Assembly (NCBI GenBank): GCA_038237645.1 | Contig: JBBRYN010000041.1 | Span: 1 to 29,903 of the forward strand | Length of the DNA: 29,903 bases | From: QHCA01 sp038237645 | Lineage (GTDB): Bacteria; Actinomycetota; Actinomycetes; Mycobacteriales; QHCA01 | Reading direction: 5' to 3' | Shown here: one piece after another, positions 13,498 through 21,743 of the stretch | Position numbering within the stretch: position 1 is the first letter of the stretch | Layout: each line of letters opens with the position of its first letter | Notes under the pieces: generated by a model | What the model was told of the DNA's origin: nothing | Database searches by the model: none | The model's input: the letters and a program-made list of their open reading frames with translations, nothing else | Made by a program: the position numbers and the translations under genes

Positions 13498-14763
13498 ATG
13501 GGACTCGTCGTACAGAAGTACGGCGGGTCCTCGGTCGCTGACGCGAATTGCATCAAGCGGGTCGCCGGACGCATCGTGGCAGCCCGCCGCTCGGGGCAAG
13601 ACGTGGTGGTGGTGGTGTCGGCGATGGGCGACACGACCGACGACCTGACCGCGCTGGCCGAGGAGATCTCCCCGTTGCCGCCGGGCCGCGAGCTCGACAT
13701 GCTGCTCACCGCGGGGGAGCGGATCTCGATGGCGCTGCTCGCCATGGCGATCAGGGCGCTGGGCTGGGAGGCCCGCTCCTTCACCGGGTCGCAGGCCGGC
13801 GTCATCACCGACTCCTCCCACGGGAGGGCCCGGATCATCGACGTCACGCCGGGGCGGATCAGCGACGCGATCGCGGCCGGCGCGGTGGCCATCGTGGCCG
13901 GGTTCCAGGGTGTGAGCCAGGACACCAAGGACGTCACCACGCTGGGCCGCGGCGGGTCGGACACCACCGCCGTGGCGCTGGCCGCCGCGCTCGGCGCCGA
14001 GGTGTGCGAGATCTACACCGACGTCGACGGCGTCTACACCGCCGATCCTCGGCTGGTGCCGGACGCTCGCCGGCTCACCCGGGTGACCTACGAGGAGATG
14101 CTCGAGCTGGCCGCCTGCGGGGCCAAGGTGCTGATGCTGCGCTGCGTGGAGTACGCCCGCCGCTACGGCATCGCCGTACACGTCCGCTCGTCTTTCAGCG
14201 ACCAACCGGGCACCATCGTGACCGGGTCGATTGGGGAGTTGTCCGTGGAGCAGGCCATCATCACCGGCGTAGCGCACGACCGCAGCGAGGCCAAGATCAC
14301 CGTGGTCGGCGTGCCCGACAAGCCGGGGGAGGCCGCCGCCATCTTCCAGGCCGTGGCCGACGCGGAGATCAGCATCGACATGATCGTGCAGAACATCTCG
14401 GCCGGCCCGGACGGCCGCACCGACATCTCGTTCACCCTCCCCAAGGGGGACGGCCCGGCCGCGATGGCGGCGCTCGGGGTGACCAAGGACAGGGTGGGCT
14501 TCGCCGACCTGCTGTACGACGACGATATCGCCAAGGTCTCGCTGATCGGGGCGGGCATGCGGTCGCATCCGGGGGTGTCCGCGCGGTTCTTCGGCGCCCT
14601 GGCCGGGGCCGGCGTCAACATCGAGATCATCTCCACCTCCGAGATCCGGATCTCGATCGTCTGCCGGGCCGTCGACGTGCAGCGCGCCGTGTCCGCGGTG
14701 CACGAGGCCTTCGAGCTGGCGGGGGACGCGCCGGCGCAGGTCTACGCCGGGACCGGCCGATGA
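13498..14763 (+). CDS. ask: Aspartate kinase
   Basis: A 421-residue enzyme phosphorylating aspartate, the first step to lysine, threonine, methionine and diaminopimelate. 'VVQKYGGSSVAD' opens the kinase domain, 'GRGGSDTTAVALAAALGA' binds substrate and 'IYTDVDGVYTADPR' is the family signature. Residues about 265-421 hold two ACT domains ('VGVPDKPGEAAAIFQAVADA', 'GAGMRSHPGVSARFFGAL') for lysine/threonine feedback. An internal GTG at 14245, behind GGGGAG (14233-14238), would give a 172-residue regulatory subunit, the size of the beta chain of Corynebacterium LysC. Two palindromic sites precede the gene. Its stop overlaps asd by ATGA. Confidence 0.95.
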   Translation: MGLVVQKYGGSSVADANCIKRVAGRIVAARRSGQDVVVVVSAMGDTTDDLTALAEEISPLPPGRELDMLLTAGERISMALLAMAIRALGWEARSFTGSQAGVITDSSHGRARIIDVTPGRISDAIAAGAVAIVAGFQGVSQDTKDVTTLGRGGSDTTAVALAAALGAEVCEIYTDVDGVYTADPRLVPDARRLTRVTYEEMLELAACGAKVLMLRCVEYARRYGIAVHVRSSFSDQPGTIVTGSIGELSVEQAIITGVAHDRSEAKITVVGVPDKPGEAAAIFQAVADAEISIDMIVQNISAGPDGRTDISFTLPKGDGPAAMAALGVTKDRVGFADLLYDDDIAKVSLIGAGMRSHPGVSARFFGALAGAGVNIEIISTSEIRISIVCRAVDVQRAVSAVHEAFELAGDAPAQVYAGTGR

Positions 14764-15806
14764 GGCGGCCCACCCTGGCCGTGGTGGGGGCCACTGGTGC
14801 CGTTGGCACCGTGATGCTGGCCCTGCTCAGTGAGCGCGCCGACGTGTGGGGCGAGATCCGGCTGATCGCCTCGGCGCGGTCCGCCGGCCGGCGGCTGGCC
14901 GTGCGCGGCGAGCAACTCGAGGTGCTCGCCCTGGCGCCGGAGGTCTTCGACGGTGTCGACGTGGCGATGTTCGACGTGCCCGACGACGTGTCCCGGGAGT
15001 GGGCCCCGGTGGCGGTCGCCAGGGGCGCCGTGGTCGTCGACAATTCGGCTGCCTTCCGGATGGCTGATGATGTGCCGCTGGTCGTGCCCGAGGTCAATCC
15101 GGGCGCCGCCGAGAAGCGGCCGCGCGGCATCGTCGCCAACCCCAACTGCACCACGCTGTCGATGGTCGTGCCGCTCGGGGCCCTGCACCGCGAGTACGGC
15201 CTGCGCGGACTCGTCGGCGCGTCCTACCAGGCGGCCAGCGGCGCCGGCCAGAGCGGGATCGACACGTTGTACGACCAGATCGACAAGGTCGCCGGCTCCC
15301 GCCAGCTCGGCAGCCGCGCGGGCGACGTGCGCCAGGTGATCGGCGACCTCGGGCCGTTCCCCGCGCCGCTGGTGCTCAACGTCGTGCCGTGGGCGGGATC
15401 GCTGTGCGACGACGGCTGGTCGTCGGAGGAGATGAAGGTGCGCAACGAGTCGCGCAAGATCCTCGATCTGCCGGAGCTGCCGGTGTCCATGACCTGTGTA
15501 CGGGTGCCGGTCGTCACCACGCATTCCGTCGCGGTGCACGCGACCTTCGCCCGGCTGGTCGACCAGGAGCGCGCGCAGGAGGTGCTGCGGGACGCACCGG
15601 GGGTGCTGCTGTTCGACGACCCGGCCGCGGGGGAGTTTCCCACCCCGGCCGATGTCGTCGGCACCGATCCGACCTGGGTGGGCCGGGTGCGGGAGTCCAT
15701 GGACGACCCGTACTCGTTGGACCTGTTCGTCTGCGGTGACAACCTGCGCAAGGGCGCGGCCCTCAACACCGCTCAGATCGCCGAGTTGGTCGCACGGGGG
15801 CTGTGA
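14760..15806 (+). CDS. asd: Aspartate-semialdehyde dehydrogenase
   Basis: A 348-residue NADPH enzyme reducing aspartyl phosphate to the semialdehyde, the step after aspartate kinase. 'VVGATGAVG' (residues 8-16) binds the cofactor, 'NPNCTT' holds the catalytic C130, 'GASYQAASGAGQSG' continues the active site and 'VRVPVVTTHSVAV' carries the substrate arginine and histidine region. The ATG overlaps the ask stop (ATGA), so the pair is translationally coupled. Length is normal. Confidence 0.95.
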   Translation: MRRPTLAVVGATGAVGTVMLALLSERADVWGEIRLIASARSAGRRLAVRGEQLEVLALAPEVFDGVDVAMFDVPDDVSREWAPVAVARGAVVVDNSAAFRMADDVPLVVPEVNPGAAEKRPRGIVANPNCTTLSMVVPLGALHREYGLRGLVGASYQAASGAGQSGIDTLYDQIDKVAGSRQLGSRAGDVRQVIGDLGPFPAPLVLNVVPWAGSLCDDGWSSEEMKVRNESRKILDLPELPVSMTCVRVPVVTTHSVAVHATFARLVDQERAQEVLRDAPGVLLFDDPAAGEFPTPADVVGTDPTWVGRVRESMDDPYSLDLFVCGDNLRKGAALNTAQIAELVARGL

Positions 15807-15813
15807 TCCGCCG

Positions 15814-16446
15814 GTGAGCGCCGCTGCGAGGTCGGGTGCGGCGCAGCAGGTGCGGCGGGACGCGCCGCGGCCCAGGATCGTCGCGCTGGTGTCGTCGAGC
15901 GGCGGGCTGGATGCGGCCAGCCGGGTGCTTGCCCCGCTGCCGGTGGATTTTTCCGCCGCCGTGATCGTGCTGCAGCACCACTCCCCGGATCACGTCAGCC
16001 ATCTGCGCGCGGTGCTGGCGGGGCGCACCGTGCTGCCGGTGCACGAAGCGGTCGACGGCGTGCCCCTGGTCGCTGCCAGCGTCTACGTGGCGCCGGCCGG
16101 CCGGCATCTCCTCGTCACGACGGACGACACGATCGCCTTGATCGCCTCCGGCGCCTACCCACCCAACCGCCCCTCCGCCGATCTGCTGCTGACCTCCCTC
16201 GCGCTCACGGCCGGCGGCCGGACGATCGCCGTCGTGCTGTCCGGCGGGGGCACCGACGGGGCTACGGGCGCCACCGCGGTGCATTACTTCGGCGGCCTGG
16301 TGATCGCCGCCGACGCCGCGTCGTCAGCGGATCATGAAATGCCGGCGGCCACGATCGGTCGATATCATGCAGTTGATCATGTGGTCGGCGTCGACGATAT
16401 CGCCGCACTGCTCATCGACGTCGTCACCGAGAGGCAGACTCCCTGA
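15814..16446 (+). CDS. Orphan CheB-type methylesterase domain protein
   Basis: A 210-residue protein made almost wholly of a CheB_methylest domain. The triad is preserved: S28 in 'LVSSSGG', H55 in 'VLQHHSPDH' and D148 in 'LSGGGTDGATG'. The 'YVAPAGRHLLV' strand is also typical. CheB normally removes methyl groups from chemoreceptors, but here the response-receiver domain is missing and no chemotaxis gene is near. Similar stand-alone domains are known in non-chemotactic actinobacteria with unknown targets. GTG 15814 is the first start after asd, 7 nt past its stop, so it may be the third gene of the ask operon. Confidence 0.75.
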   Translation: MSAAARSGAAQQVRRDAPRPRIVALVSSSGGLDAASRVLAPLPVDFSAAVIVLQHHSPDHVSHLRAVLAGRTVLPVHEAVDGVPLVAASVYVAPAGRHLLVTTDDTIALIASGAYPPNRPSADLLLTSLALTAGGRTIAVVLSGGGTDGATGATAVHYFGGLVIAADAASSADHEMPAATIGRYHAVDHVVGVDDIAALLIDVVTERQTP

Positions 16447-16459
16447 CGAGAGGCGACGC

Positions 16460-16864
16460 ATGACCAGTCCTGGCACCCCCCGCTCGCGCCATCCGGTCGT
16501 ACTCGCACAGAAGGCTCACCGAGCGGCGGACGTCCAGGTGCGCCTTGCCGACGCCATCACGGCCTTCGCCGGGTCCATGCGCTTCGTCTACCTGCATGCG
16601 ATCGGATTCACCCTGTGGATGCTGTTCGTGGAGTCAGACCCGTGGCCGAAGCTGACCCTGATCGTGTCGCTGGAGGCGATCTTCCTGTCCACCTTCGTGA
16701 TGATCGGGCAAAATCGCCAGGCCGCCTTCTCCCAGGCCAAGGCCGACCACGACTTCAACGAGCAGGAGCTCGAGCTCAAGACCAACACCGAGCTCACCCG
16801 GGCCATCCACCGGCTGACCAGTGAGCTGCACGATCGGCTGATCAGCTCGCCACCGAAGCCGTAG
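16460..16864 (+). CDS. DUF1003 membrane protein
   Basis: A 134-residue protein matching DUF1003: 'RLADAITAFAGSMRFVYLHAIGFTLWMLF' gives the first membrane helix, 'LTLIVSLEAIFLSTFVMIGQNRQ' the second, then the charged 'AKADHDFNEQELELKTNTELTRAIHRLTSEL' tail, probably coiled coil. Function of the family is unknown; some members are called cyclic nucleotide-binding-associated. The ATG at 16460 follows GAGAGGCGA. It trails the CheB-like gene by 13 nt, suggesting co-transcription. Confidence 0.8.
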   Translation: MTSPGTPRSRHPVVLAQKAHRAADVQVRLADAITAFAGSMRFVYLHAIGFTLWMLFVESDPWPKLTLIVSLEAIFLSTFVMIGQNRQAAFSQAKADHDFNEQELELKTNTELTRAIHRLTSELHDRLISSPPKP

Positions 16865-16893
16865 CCGAGCCCGTCCCATAACAGTGGCGGCGT

Positions 16894-16899
16894 TAGCCT
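16894..16899 (+). promoter_or_regulatory. -10-like hexamer of the NIPSNAP-like gene
   Basis: TAGCCT ends 7 nt before GTG 16907, and no Shine-Dalgarno sequence lies between them. The same hexamer and spacing precede the SelA-like remnant. Confidence 0.45.
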
Positions 16900-16906
16900 T
16901 CCCGCT

Positions 16907-17227
16907 GTGATCACCTGCGTCGTCGACTACGTCATCGATCCCAGCAAGATCGATGCCTTCGAGCGATTTGCAGCCGGCTGGATCACGTTGGTCAACCTGC
17001 ACGGCGGAGTCCATCACGGCTACTTCCTGCCGGCAGAGGGTGCGAGCGACTGGGCGCTTGCGCTGTTCACCTTTCCCAGCCTGGCCGCGTACGAGCGATA
17101 CCGGGGCCTGTTCGGCGTGCACCCAGACTTCATCGAGGCCGATCGGATCAGGGACGGCAGCGGATGCGTTCTCCGGTACGAACGCACCTTCATGCGCCCC
17201 TTGTTGCCCGGCCCGCTGTCTCCCTAG
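16907..17227 (+). CDS. NIPSNAP-like ferredoxin-fold protein
   Basis: A 106-residue protein with the pattern of NIPSNAP/dimeric alpha-beta barrel proteins: 'CVVDYVIDPSKIDAFERFAAGWITLV' gives the first strand and helix, 'HGGVHHGYFLPAEG' the central strand turn, and 'ALFTFPSLAAYERYRGLFGVHPDF' the second half. Family members form small dimers, often of unknown function, some with monooxygenase-like roles. GTG 16907 is the only start that keeps the first strand, and the leader appears absent. It stands alone before the zinc operon. Confidence 0.7.
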   Translation: MITCVVDYVIDPSKIDAFERFAAGWITLVNLHGGVHHGYFLPAEGASDWALALFTFPSLAAYERYRGLFGVHPDFIEADRIRDGSGCVLRYERTFMRPLLPGPLSP

Positions 17228-17304
17228 CGCGGGCGCCCGCTACAGATGAGCAGCCTTGCGCCAACGCCCGCAGATCGCCGTCCATAAACGTCATGATCAC
17301 GAAC

Positions 17305-17333
17305 TTGACAACCGTTTTCGTCTAGATGAACAT
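17305..17333 (+). promoter_or_regulatory. Promoter of the zinc-uptake operon
   Basis: A perfect -35 TTGACA (17305-17310), 17-nt spacer and -10-like GAACAT (17328-17333). The ATG at 17341 lies 7 nt further on. Both elements overlap Zur-like boxes, so bound repressor would block polymerase. Confidence 0.5.
17306..17320. promoter_or_regulatory. Zur-like box 1
   Basis: TGACAACCGTTTTCG is an imperfect copy of the TGAAAATNATTTTCA-type Zur operator known in actinobacteria. It covers the -35 element and lies 21 bp, two helical turns, from box 2. Confidence 0.5.
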
Positions 17334-17341
17334 GGTTTTCA
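17327..17341. promoter_or_regulatory. Zur-like box 2
   Basis: TGAACATGGTTTTCA is a near-palindrome of the Zur type with intact TGAA and TTCA ends. It covers the -10 region and reaches the start codon of znuA. Confidence 0.6.
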
Positions 17342-18300
17342 TGATACGACGAGGACCCCGGGTGCCCCTGCACTTGCTGTCCCCCTCGGCGCTGCTGATG
17401 GTCGTAGCCCTCGTGCTTTCAGGGTGCGGCGCCATGTCCGCCGCCGGGGGCAGTCATGCCGGGGCAGCGAAGCTACACCTCGTCGCCTCGTTCTACCCGT
17501 TGCAGTGGACCCTCCAGCAGATCTCCGGGCCCGGTGCCGTCGTGGATTCGTTGACGAAGCCCGGAGCCGAGCCGCACGATCTCGAGCTGTCACCGCAGGA
17601 GGTCGGGTCGGTGGCGGCCGCGGATCTCGTCGTCTACCTCAAGGGCTTCCAGCCTGCGGTCGACGCCGCCGTCAGCCAGGAGGCGAGTGGCCGTGGATAC
17701 GACGTGTCGAAGGCTGCCGACCTGAACCTGACCTACAGCCCGATCGAGGGAGGCCGGCAGCACCGCACCGCGGCGGGGGCCACCGACCCGCACTTCTGGC
17801 TCGACCCGGTGCGCCTCGCGGCAGTGGCCGAGGCTCTCGCCGGTCGGCTCGCGAAGCTGGATCCGGGCCATGCCACGCGTTACCGTGCCAGCGCGGGCGC
17901 GTTGAAGGCCAAGCTGGACGCGCTCGACCGCGACTTCAAGGACGGCCTCGCCGACTGCACGCGCAAGGACCTGGTGACCAGCCACAACGCGTTCGGCTAC
18001 CTGGCCCAGCGTTACGGCATCATCCAGGCCGGCATCACCGGTCTGACCCCTGACGCGGAGCCGAAGCCGGCCGACCTGGCCCGCGTCGCGGACTTCGTAC
18101 GCAAGAATCATGTGCGGACGATCTACTACGAGACGCTGGTCAGCCCGACCATCGCCGAGGCCGTGGCCGCCGAGACCGGTGCGGCCACCGAAGTCCTCGA
18201 CCCGATCGAGGGGCTGACCGGACGCTCGCAGGGCAAGGACTACCTGCAGGTCATGCGCAGCAACCTTGCCAACATCAGGAAGGGACAGCCGTGTCCGTGA
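17341..18300 (+). CDS. znuA: Zinc ABC transporter substrate-binding lipoprotein
   Basis: A 319-residue cluster A-I metal-binding protein. The N-terminus is a lipoprotein signal with lipobox 'LSGC'. Zinc-ligand histidines appear in 'GAEPHDLELSP', 'DPHFWLDP' and 'TSHNAFGYLAQRYG', and an acidic ligand is expected in 'YYETLVSPTIAEAVAAETG'. The His-rich loop of many ZnuA proteins is reduced to 'RQHRT'. Start choice is uncertain: ATGs at 17326 and 17332 are in frame but lie inside Zur box 2 and before the expected transcript start, so 17341 is preferred. It captures zinc outside the membrane for the ZnuBC permease encoded next. Confidence 0.88.
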   Translation: MIRRGPRVPLHLLSPSALLMVVALVLSGCGAMSAAGGSHAGAAKLHLVASFYPLQWTLQQISGPGAVVDSLTKPGAEPHDLELSPQEVGSVAAADLVVYLKGFQPAVDAAVSQEASGRGYDVSKAADLNLTYSPIEGGRQHRTAAGATDPHFWLDPVRLAAVAEALAGRLAKLDPGHATRYRASAGALKAKLDALDRDFKDGLADCTRKDLVTSHNAFGYLAQRYGIIQAGITGLTPDAEPKPADLARVADFVRKNHVRTIYYETLVSPTIAEAVAAETGAATEVLDPIEGLTGRSQGKDYLQVMRSNLANIRKGQPCP

Positions 18301-19067
18301 GCCCGGCACCGGTCGTACGGATGAGCGGCGCATCTATCGGCTACGGCGACCGGCCCGCCATTCGCGACATCGACTTCTCCCTTGACGCGGGCCAGGTGGT
18401 GGTGCTGCTCGGTCCCAACGGGGCCGGTAAGTCCACTCTGGTCCGCGGCATCCTCGGGCTCGCCCAGTTGACGGCCGGCCGGCTGGAGCTGTTCGGTGTC
18501 CCCGCTGCGCAATTCCGGCAGCGGCACCGGCTGGGATACGTCCCGCAGCGGAACACCATCGTCGGCGCGGTGCCGTCCACCGTCCGGGAAGTGGTCTCCT
18601 CCGGGCGGCTGGCCCGCAAACGGCCGTTCGCGCCGATGCGTGCCGCCGACCGCCGGGTCGTGGCCGCCGTGATCGACACCGTCGGCCTCACCGAGCGAGC
18701 CGACGCCAGCGTGGCCAAACTCTCCGGCGGCCAGCAACGCCGGGTCTACATCGCGCGGGCCCTCGCCGCCGAACCCGACGTCCTGGTGATGGACGAGCCG
18801 ACGGCCGGCGTCGACGCCGCCAACCAGGAGATCCTCGCGGCCACGCTGAAGCAACTCGTCACCGCCGGCAGCACCCTGCTCCTCGTCGCGCACGAACTCG
18901 GCCCGCTGGAGCCCCTCGTCCAACGGGTCGTGCTCATGCGTAACGGTCGCGTCGCCTACGCCGGACCCCCGCTGCCCGACGGAGAGGGCGCGTACGGCGC
19001 GGTTCACCATCACGCCGAGCCCGACCGTCACCGCGGCGGTCTCGGGCTCACCGGGCGGCTGCCGTGA
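18291..19067 (+). CDS. znuC: Zinc ABC transporter ATP-binding protein
   Basis: A 258-residue ABC ATPase: Walker A 'GPNGAGKST' (about residues 41-49), Q-loop near 'YVPQRN', signature 'LSGGQQRRVYIARAL', Walker B 'VLVMDEP' and the H-loop in 'LLLVAHEL'. It powers the ZnuB channel. The GTG at 18291 overlaps the znuA stop by 10 nt; GTG 18297 is an alternative. The C-terminus holds a His pair near 'AVHHHAEPDRH'. Confidence 0.92.
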   Translation: MSVSPAPVVRMSGASIGYGDRPAIRDIDFSLDAGQVVVLLGPNGAGKSTLVRGILGLAQLTAGRLELFGVPAAQFRQRHRLGYVPQRNTIVGAVPSTVREVVSSGRLARKRPFAPMRAADRRVVAAVIDTVGLTERADASVAKLSGGQQRRVYIARALAAEPDVLVMDEPTAGVDAANQEILAATLKQLVTAGSTLLLVAHELGPLEPLVQRVVLMRNGRVAYAGPPLPDGEGAYGAVHHHAEPDRHRGGLGLTGRLP

Positions 19068-20026
19068 GCCTCAGCCTGCTGCACTACTCGTTCATGCAGC
19101 GGGCGTTGCTCGCCGCGCTGCTGGTCGGGCTGACCGCGCCGTCGGTGGGCGTCTACATCGTGCAACGGCGCCTGGCGCTCATCGGCGACGGCATGGGGCA
19201 CATCGCCCTCGCCGGCGTCGCCCTCGGCGTCCTCACGACCGGCCGGCCCGTGCTCACCGCTCTCGTCGCGGCGGTCGCCGGTGCTGTCGTCATCGAACTC
19301 GTCCGGGCCAGCGGGCGCACCAGCGGCGACGTGGTACTCGCGATCATGTTCTACGGTGGCATCGCCGCCGGTGTCGTGATCATCAGTCGAGCCCCCGGTG
19401 GCACCCCTGCCAACCTCAACAGCTACCTGTTCGGGGCGATCACGACGACCTCCCGCGCCGATCTTGCGGTATTCGCCCTGCTCGCCGCCCTGGTGCTGAC
19501 CGTCACGGTCGGGCTCGCGCCGCGGCTGTTCGCGGTCAGCAACGACGAGGAATACGCGCGCGCCGCCGGTCTACCCGTGCTGGCCATCAACCTGCTGCTC
19601 GCCGTGATCACCGCCGCCACGGTCGTCATCAGCATGCGCGTCGTCGGGCTGCTGCTCATCAGTGCGCTGATGGTCGTGCCGGTCGCCACCGGCCAGCTGC
19701 TCGTCGGCAGCTTCCGTAACACGCTCCTGCTCTCCGTCGGCATCGGCCTGACCGTGAGTGTGGCCGGCACCGTCACCTCTTACTACGCCAATACACCCTC
19801 GGGCGCCACCATCGCCCTGCTCGCGGTTGTGCTGTTCACCATCACTGCCGCCGGCACCGCCATCCGAGCCCGGCTACGCCGCGACAACCACGACGAAGCC
19901 GAGGACCACCTGCACCGCCACGGCCCGGACTGTGGCCATCAAGGCGTGGCGCACGACGGCCACATCGACTACATCCATGACGGGCACCGGCACGCCGTGC
20001 ACGGCGCGCACTACGACGAACACTGA
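19064..20026 (+). CDS. znuB: Zinc ABC transporter permease with His-rich tail
   Basis: A 320-residue ABC-3 family permease with about eight hydrophobic segments between residues 8 and 270, including 'GVYIVQRRLALIGDGMGHIALAGVALG', the family's conserved cytoplasmic loop. After the last helix ('ALLAVVLFTITAAGTAI') comes a tail of about 44 residues with 13 histidines, one cysteine and many acidic residues ('HLHRHGPDCGH', 'HDGHRHAVHGAH'), which should bind zinc. GTG 19064 overlaps the znuC stop (GTGA). Confidence 0.9.
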   Translation: MSLSLLHYSFMQRALLAALLVGLTAPSVGVYIVQRRLALIGDGMGHIALAGVALGVLTTGRPVLTALVAAVAGAVVIELVRASGRTSGDVVLAIMFYGGIAAGVVIISRAPGGTPANLNSYLFGAITTTSRADLAVFALLAALVLTVTVGLAPRLFAVSNDEEYARAAGLPVLAINLLLAVITAATVVISMRVVGLLLISALMVVPVATGQLLVGSFRNTLLLSVGIGLTVSVAGTVTSYYANTPSGATIALLAVVLFTITAAGTAIRARLRRDNHDEAEDHLHRHGPDCGHQGVAHDGHIDYIHDGHRHAVHGAHYDEH

Positions 20027-20057
20027 GCCCGACCGCCCCACACCGAGGAGACGCCCG

Positions 20058-20468
20058 ATGGCTTCCGCTGCCTCACCGGTCCGCTCCACCCGACAGCGCG
20101 CCGCCGTATCCGCCGTCCTCGACGAGCTCGACGACTTCCGCAGCGCCCAGGACCTCTACGCGATCCTCCGCCAGCGCGGCGAGGTCATCGGGCTCACAAC
20201 GGTCTACCGGACCCTGCAGGCACTCACCGAAGCCGGTGAAATCGACGTCCTGCGCATCCTGGACAGCGAATCGATGTATCGCCGTTGCAGCTCCGGGCAC
20301 CACCACCACCTGGTCTGCCGCAGCTGCGGCCGGACGGTCGAGGTGGAGGGCCCCGCCGTCGAGCGCTGGGCAAGCCGGGTAGCAGCCGACAACGGGTTCG
20401 CGGACATCAGCCACACGCTCGAGATCTTCGGCACCTGTGCCAAGTGCACGCAGTCCGCCAGTCGGTAG
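20058..20468 (+). CDS. zur: Fur-family zinc uptake regulator
   Basis: A 136-residue Fur-type repressor. The winged helix lies at residues about 5-75 ('STRQRAAVSAVLDELDDFRSAQDLYAILRQRGEVIGLTTVYRTLQAL'). The dimer domain has the 'SSGHHHHLVCRSCGRTVEVEG' metal-binding segment and a second C-x-x-C ('GTCAKC') for the structural zinc. Position as the last gene of a zinc-uptake operon behind two Zur-like boxes points to Zur rather than Fur. GAGGAGA precedes the ATG at 20058; the gap from znuB is 31 nt, so it is probably co-transcribed and autoregulated. Confidence 0.88.
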   Translation: MASAASPVRSTRQRAAVSAVLDELDDFRSAQDLYAILRQRGEVIGLTTVYRTLQALTEAGEIDVLRILDSESMYRRCSSGHHHHLVCRSCGRTVEVEGPAVERWASRVAADNGFADISHTLEIFGTCAKCTQSASR

Positions 20469-20482
20469 CTACCGGCCGGCGT

Positions 20483-20965
20483 TCAGTGGCCCGCGGTGAA
20501 CAGGAGGGCGTACCGGATCAGGTACAACGGCCATCCGGCGTCGCCTGCGACGCCCTCGCTGATGCCCCGCCAGCCCGGACCGTGCCGGTCGAGGTTGCGG
20601 TGTTCCAGCTCCACCCGCGTGCGCTGCGGGGTCTCGGCGACGAACCGGACCTCGACCTCGCTGGTGTTGTCCGGATCGGTCTCTAGCTGCCACTGCGGGT
20701 TGATGTCCCAGCTGAAGACGACGCGGTCCGGCGGCTCGTAGGCAAGGATGCGCGCCCAGCGGCACTCGCTGCCGTCGACGCCGCGGTCGACGATGTGGCC
20801 ACCGACTCGGGGCTCGAACACCGTCTCGGCGAGGGGCACCCCGAGCAGGGAGTGCTCCGGAGGCTTGAAGTCCCCGAAGCGCTCGGTGAATACGGTGAAG
20901 GCCCGCTCTATGGGCGCCTCGACGACGACATCTCTGCGGACCACCTCGGTTGCTGCCAGGGTCAT
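20483..20965 (-). CDS. SRPBCC/AHSA1-like protein
   Basis: A 160-residue START-like fold protein of the AHSA1 group: 'DVVVEAPIERAFTVFTERFGDF' opens the first strand and helix, 'VGGHIVDRGVDGSECRWARILAYEPPDRVVFSW' forms the central sheet and 'TRVELEHRNLDRHGPGW' the last strand. Such proteins bind hydrophobic ligands in a cavity; ligand unknown. The ATG overlaps the stop of the upstream arsR-type gene (TAATG), so the two are translationally coupled, a very common pairing. Confidence 0.85.
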   Translation of the reverse strand: MTLAATEVVRRDVVVEAPIERAFTVFTERFGDFKPPEHSLLGVPLAETVFEPRVGGHIVDRGVDGSECRWARILAYEPPDRVVFSWDINPQWQLETDPDNTSEVEVRFVAETPQRTRVELEHRNLDRHGPGWRGISEGVAGDAGWPLYLIRYALLFTAGH

Positions 20966-21300
20966 TACTTCTCCTCTGTCGGTTGTTCGTCCGTCGCTTC
21001 TTCGACGGCGTCGGCGTAGCCGGCCAACGCCCGGCCCCAGAACGTGTCCAGCTGATCGCGCAGCGCGGCCACCCCGGTGGGGTCGAGCCGATAGATCCGG
21101 CGGGTGCCGGCCACGCGATCGGTGACCAGCCCGGCGTCCTTCAGCACCTTCAGGTGCTGGGACACCGCCGGCCGGCTGATCGGTAAATCGGCGGCAAGCT
21201 CACCGACCGCCCGGGGGCGCTCGGCCAGCCGCTCGACGATGGCTCGCCTGGTGCGATCCCCCAGCGCTTCCCAACCGCCACCGTCTCGGTAAGCTGCCAT
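20965..21300 (-). CDS. ArsR-family transcriptional regulator
   Basis: A 111-residue winged-helix protein: 'LGDRTRRAIVERLAERPRAVGELAADLPISRPAVSQHLKVLKDAGLVTDRVAGTRRIYRLDP' is the full ArsR/SmtB-type DNA-binding domain, followed by an acidic helix. There is no metal-binding cysteine or histidine cluster, so it belongs to the non-metal group that controls an adjacent SRPBCC gene. A palindrome at 21305-21322 lies directly before its ATG and suggests autorepression. Confidence 0.88.
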   Translation of the reverse strand: MAAYRDGGGWEALGDRTRRAIVERLAERPRAVGELAADLPISRPAVSQHLKVLKDAGLVTDRVAGTRRIYRLDPTGVAALRDQLDTFWGRALAGYADAVEEATDEQPTEEK

Positions 21301-21304
21301 GGAC

Positions 21305-21322
21305 GGTAAGTTTTACCTTACC
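21305..21322. promoter_or_regulatory. Palindromic operator before the arsR-type gene
   Basis: GGTAAG and CTTACC arms separated by 6 nt, ending 5 nt from the ATG at 21300. A TAAAAC-like -10 falls within it on the minus strand, so regulator binding would block the promoter. Confidence 0.55.
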
Positions 21323-21743
21323 GAAGATGCGGCGTCAAGTACGGGTTGTTGTCCGCGAGATCGTGGGAAACTGGCTCTTGGTTCCGGAACCGGCCCACTC
21401 CTGGTCGAGAGGAGCAGCCGCGTGTCGCTACGTCATGTCGAACGCGCCCCTGGCCGGGCGGCCCGCGCGCCGGTCGGCCCGCCCGCGAGCCGGGCCGTCC
21501 GCCCACAGTGCTGCACAGTGCGGCTGAGTCCAATTCCGTCAGCTGACGATCTGTCGACTCAGCAGCCTGGAAGAACGCGGCAAGAGCGGCCATGCTTTGT
21601 TAGCCGGCGGGCAGGGTCCGTCGAGACGTCACCGTCATGGACCGCTGCTGACCCTGATAGTCCGTTGCCTCGGGCACCTGGCGGGCACGGCGGCCCCTTG
21701 AGGGCTACCCTACCGGTGTCACGCTGATGGAGAGGCTGAGCCG
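21323..21743. other. Intergenic stretch without a supportable gene
   Basis: Several short frames cross this region on both strands, but none has a recognisable domain, good start signal or consistent composition. A TACCCT hexamer (21707-21712) followed by GGAGAG (21730-21735) probably belongs to the small membrane protein gene downstream. Confidence 0.45.
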
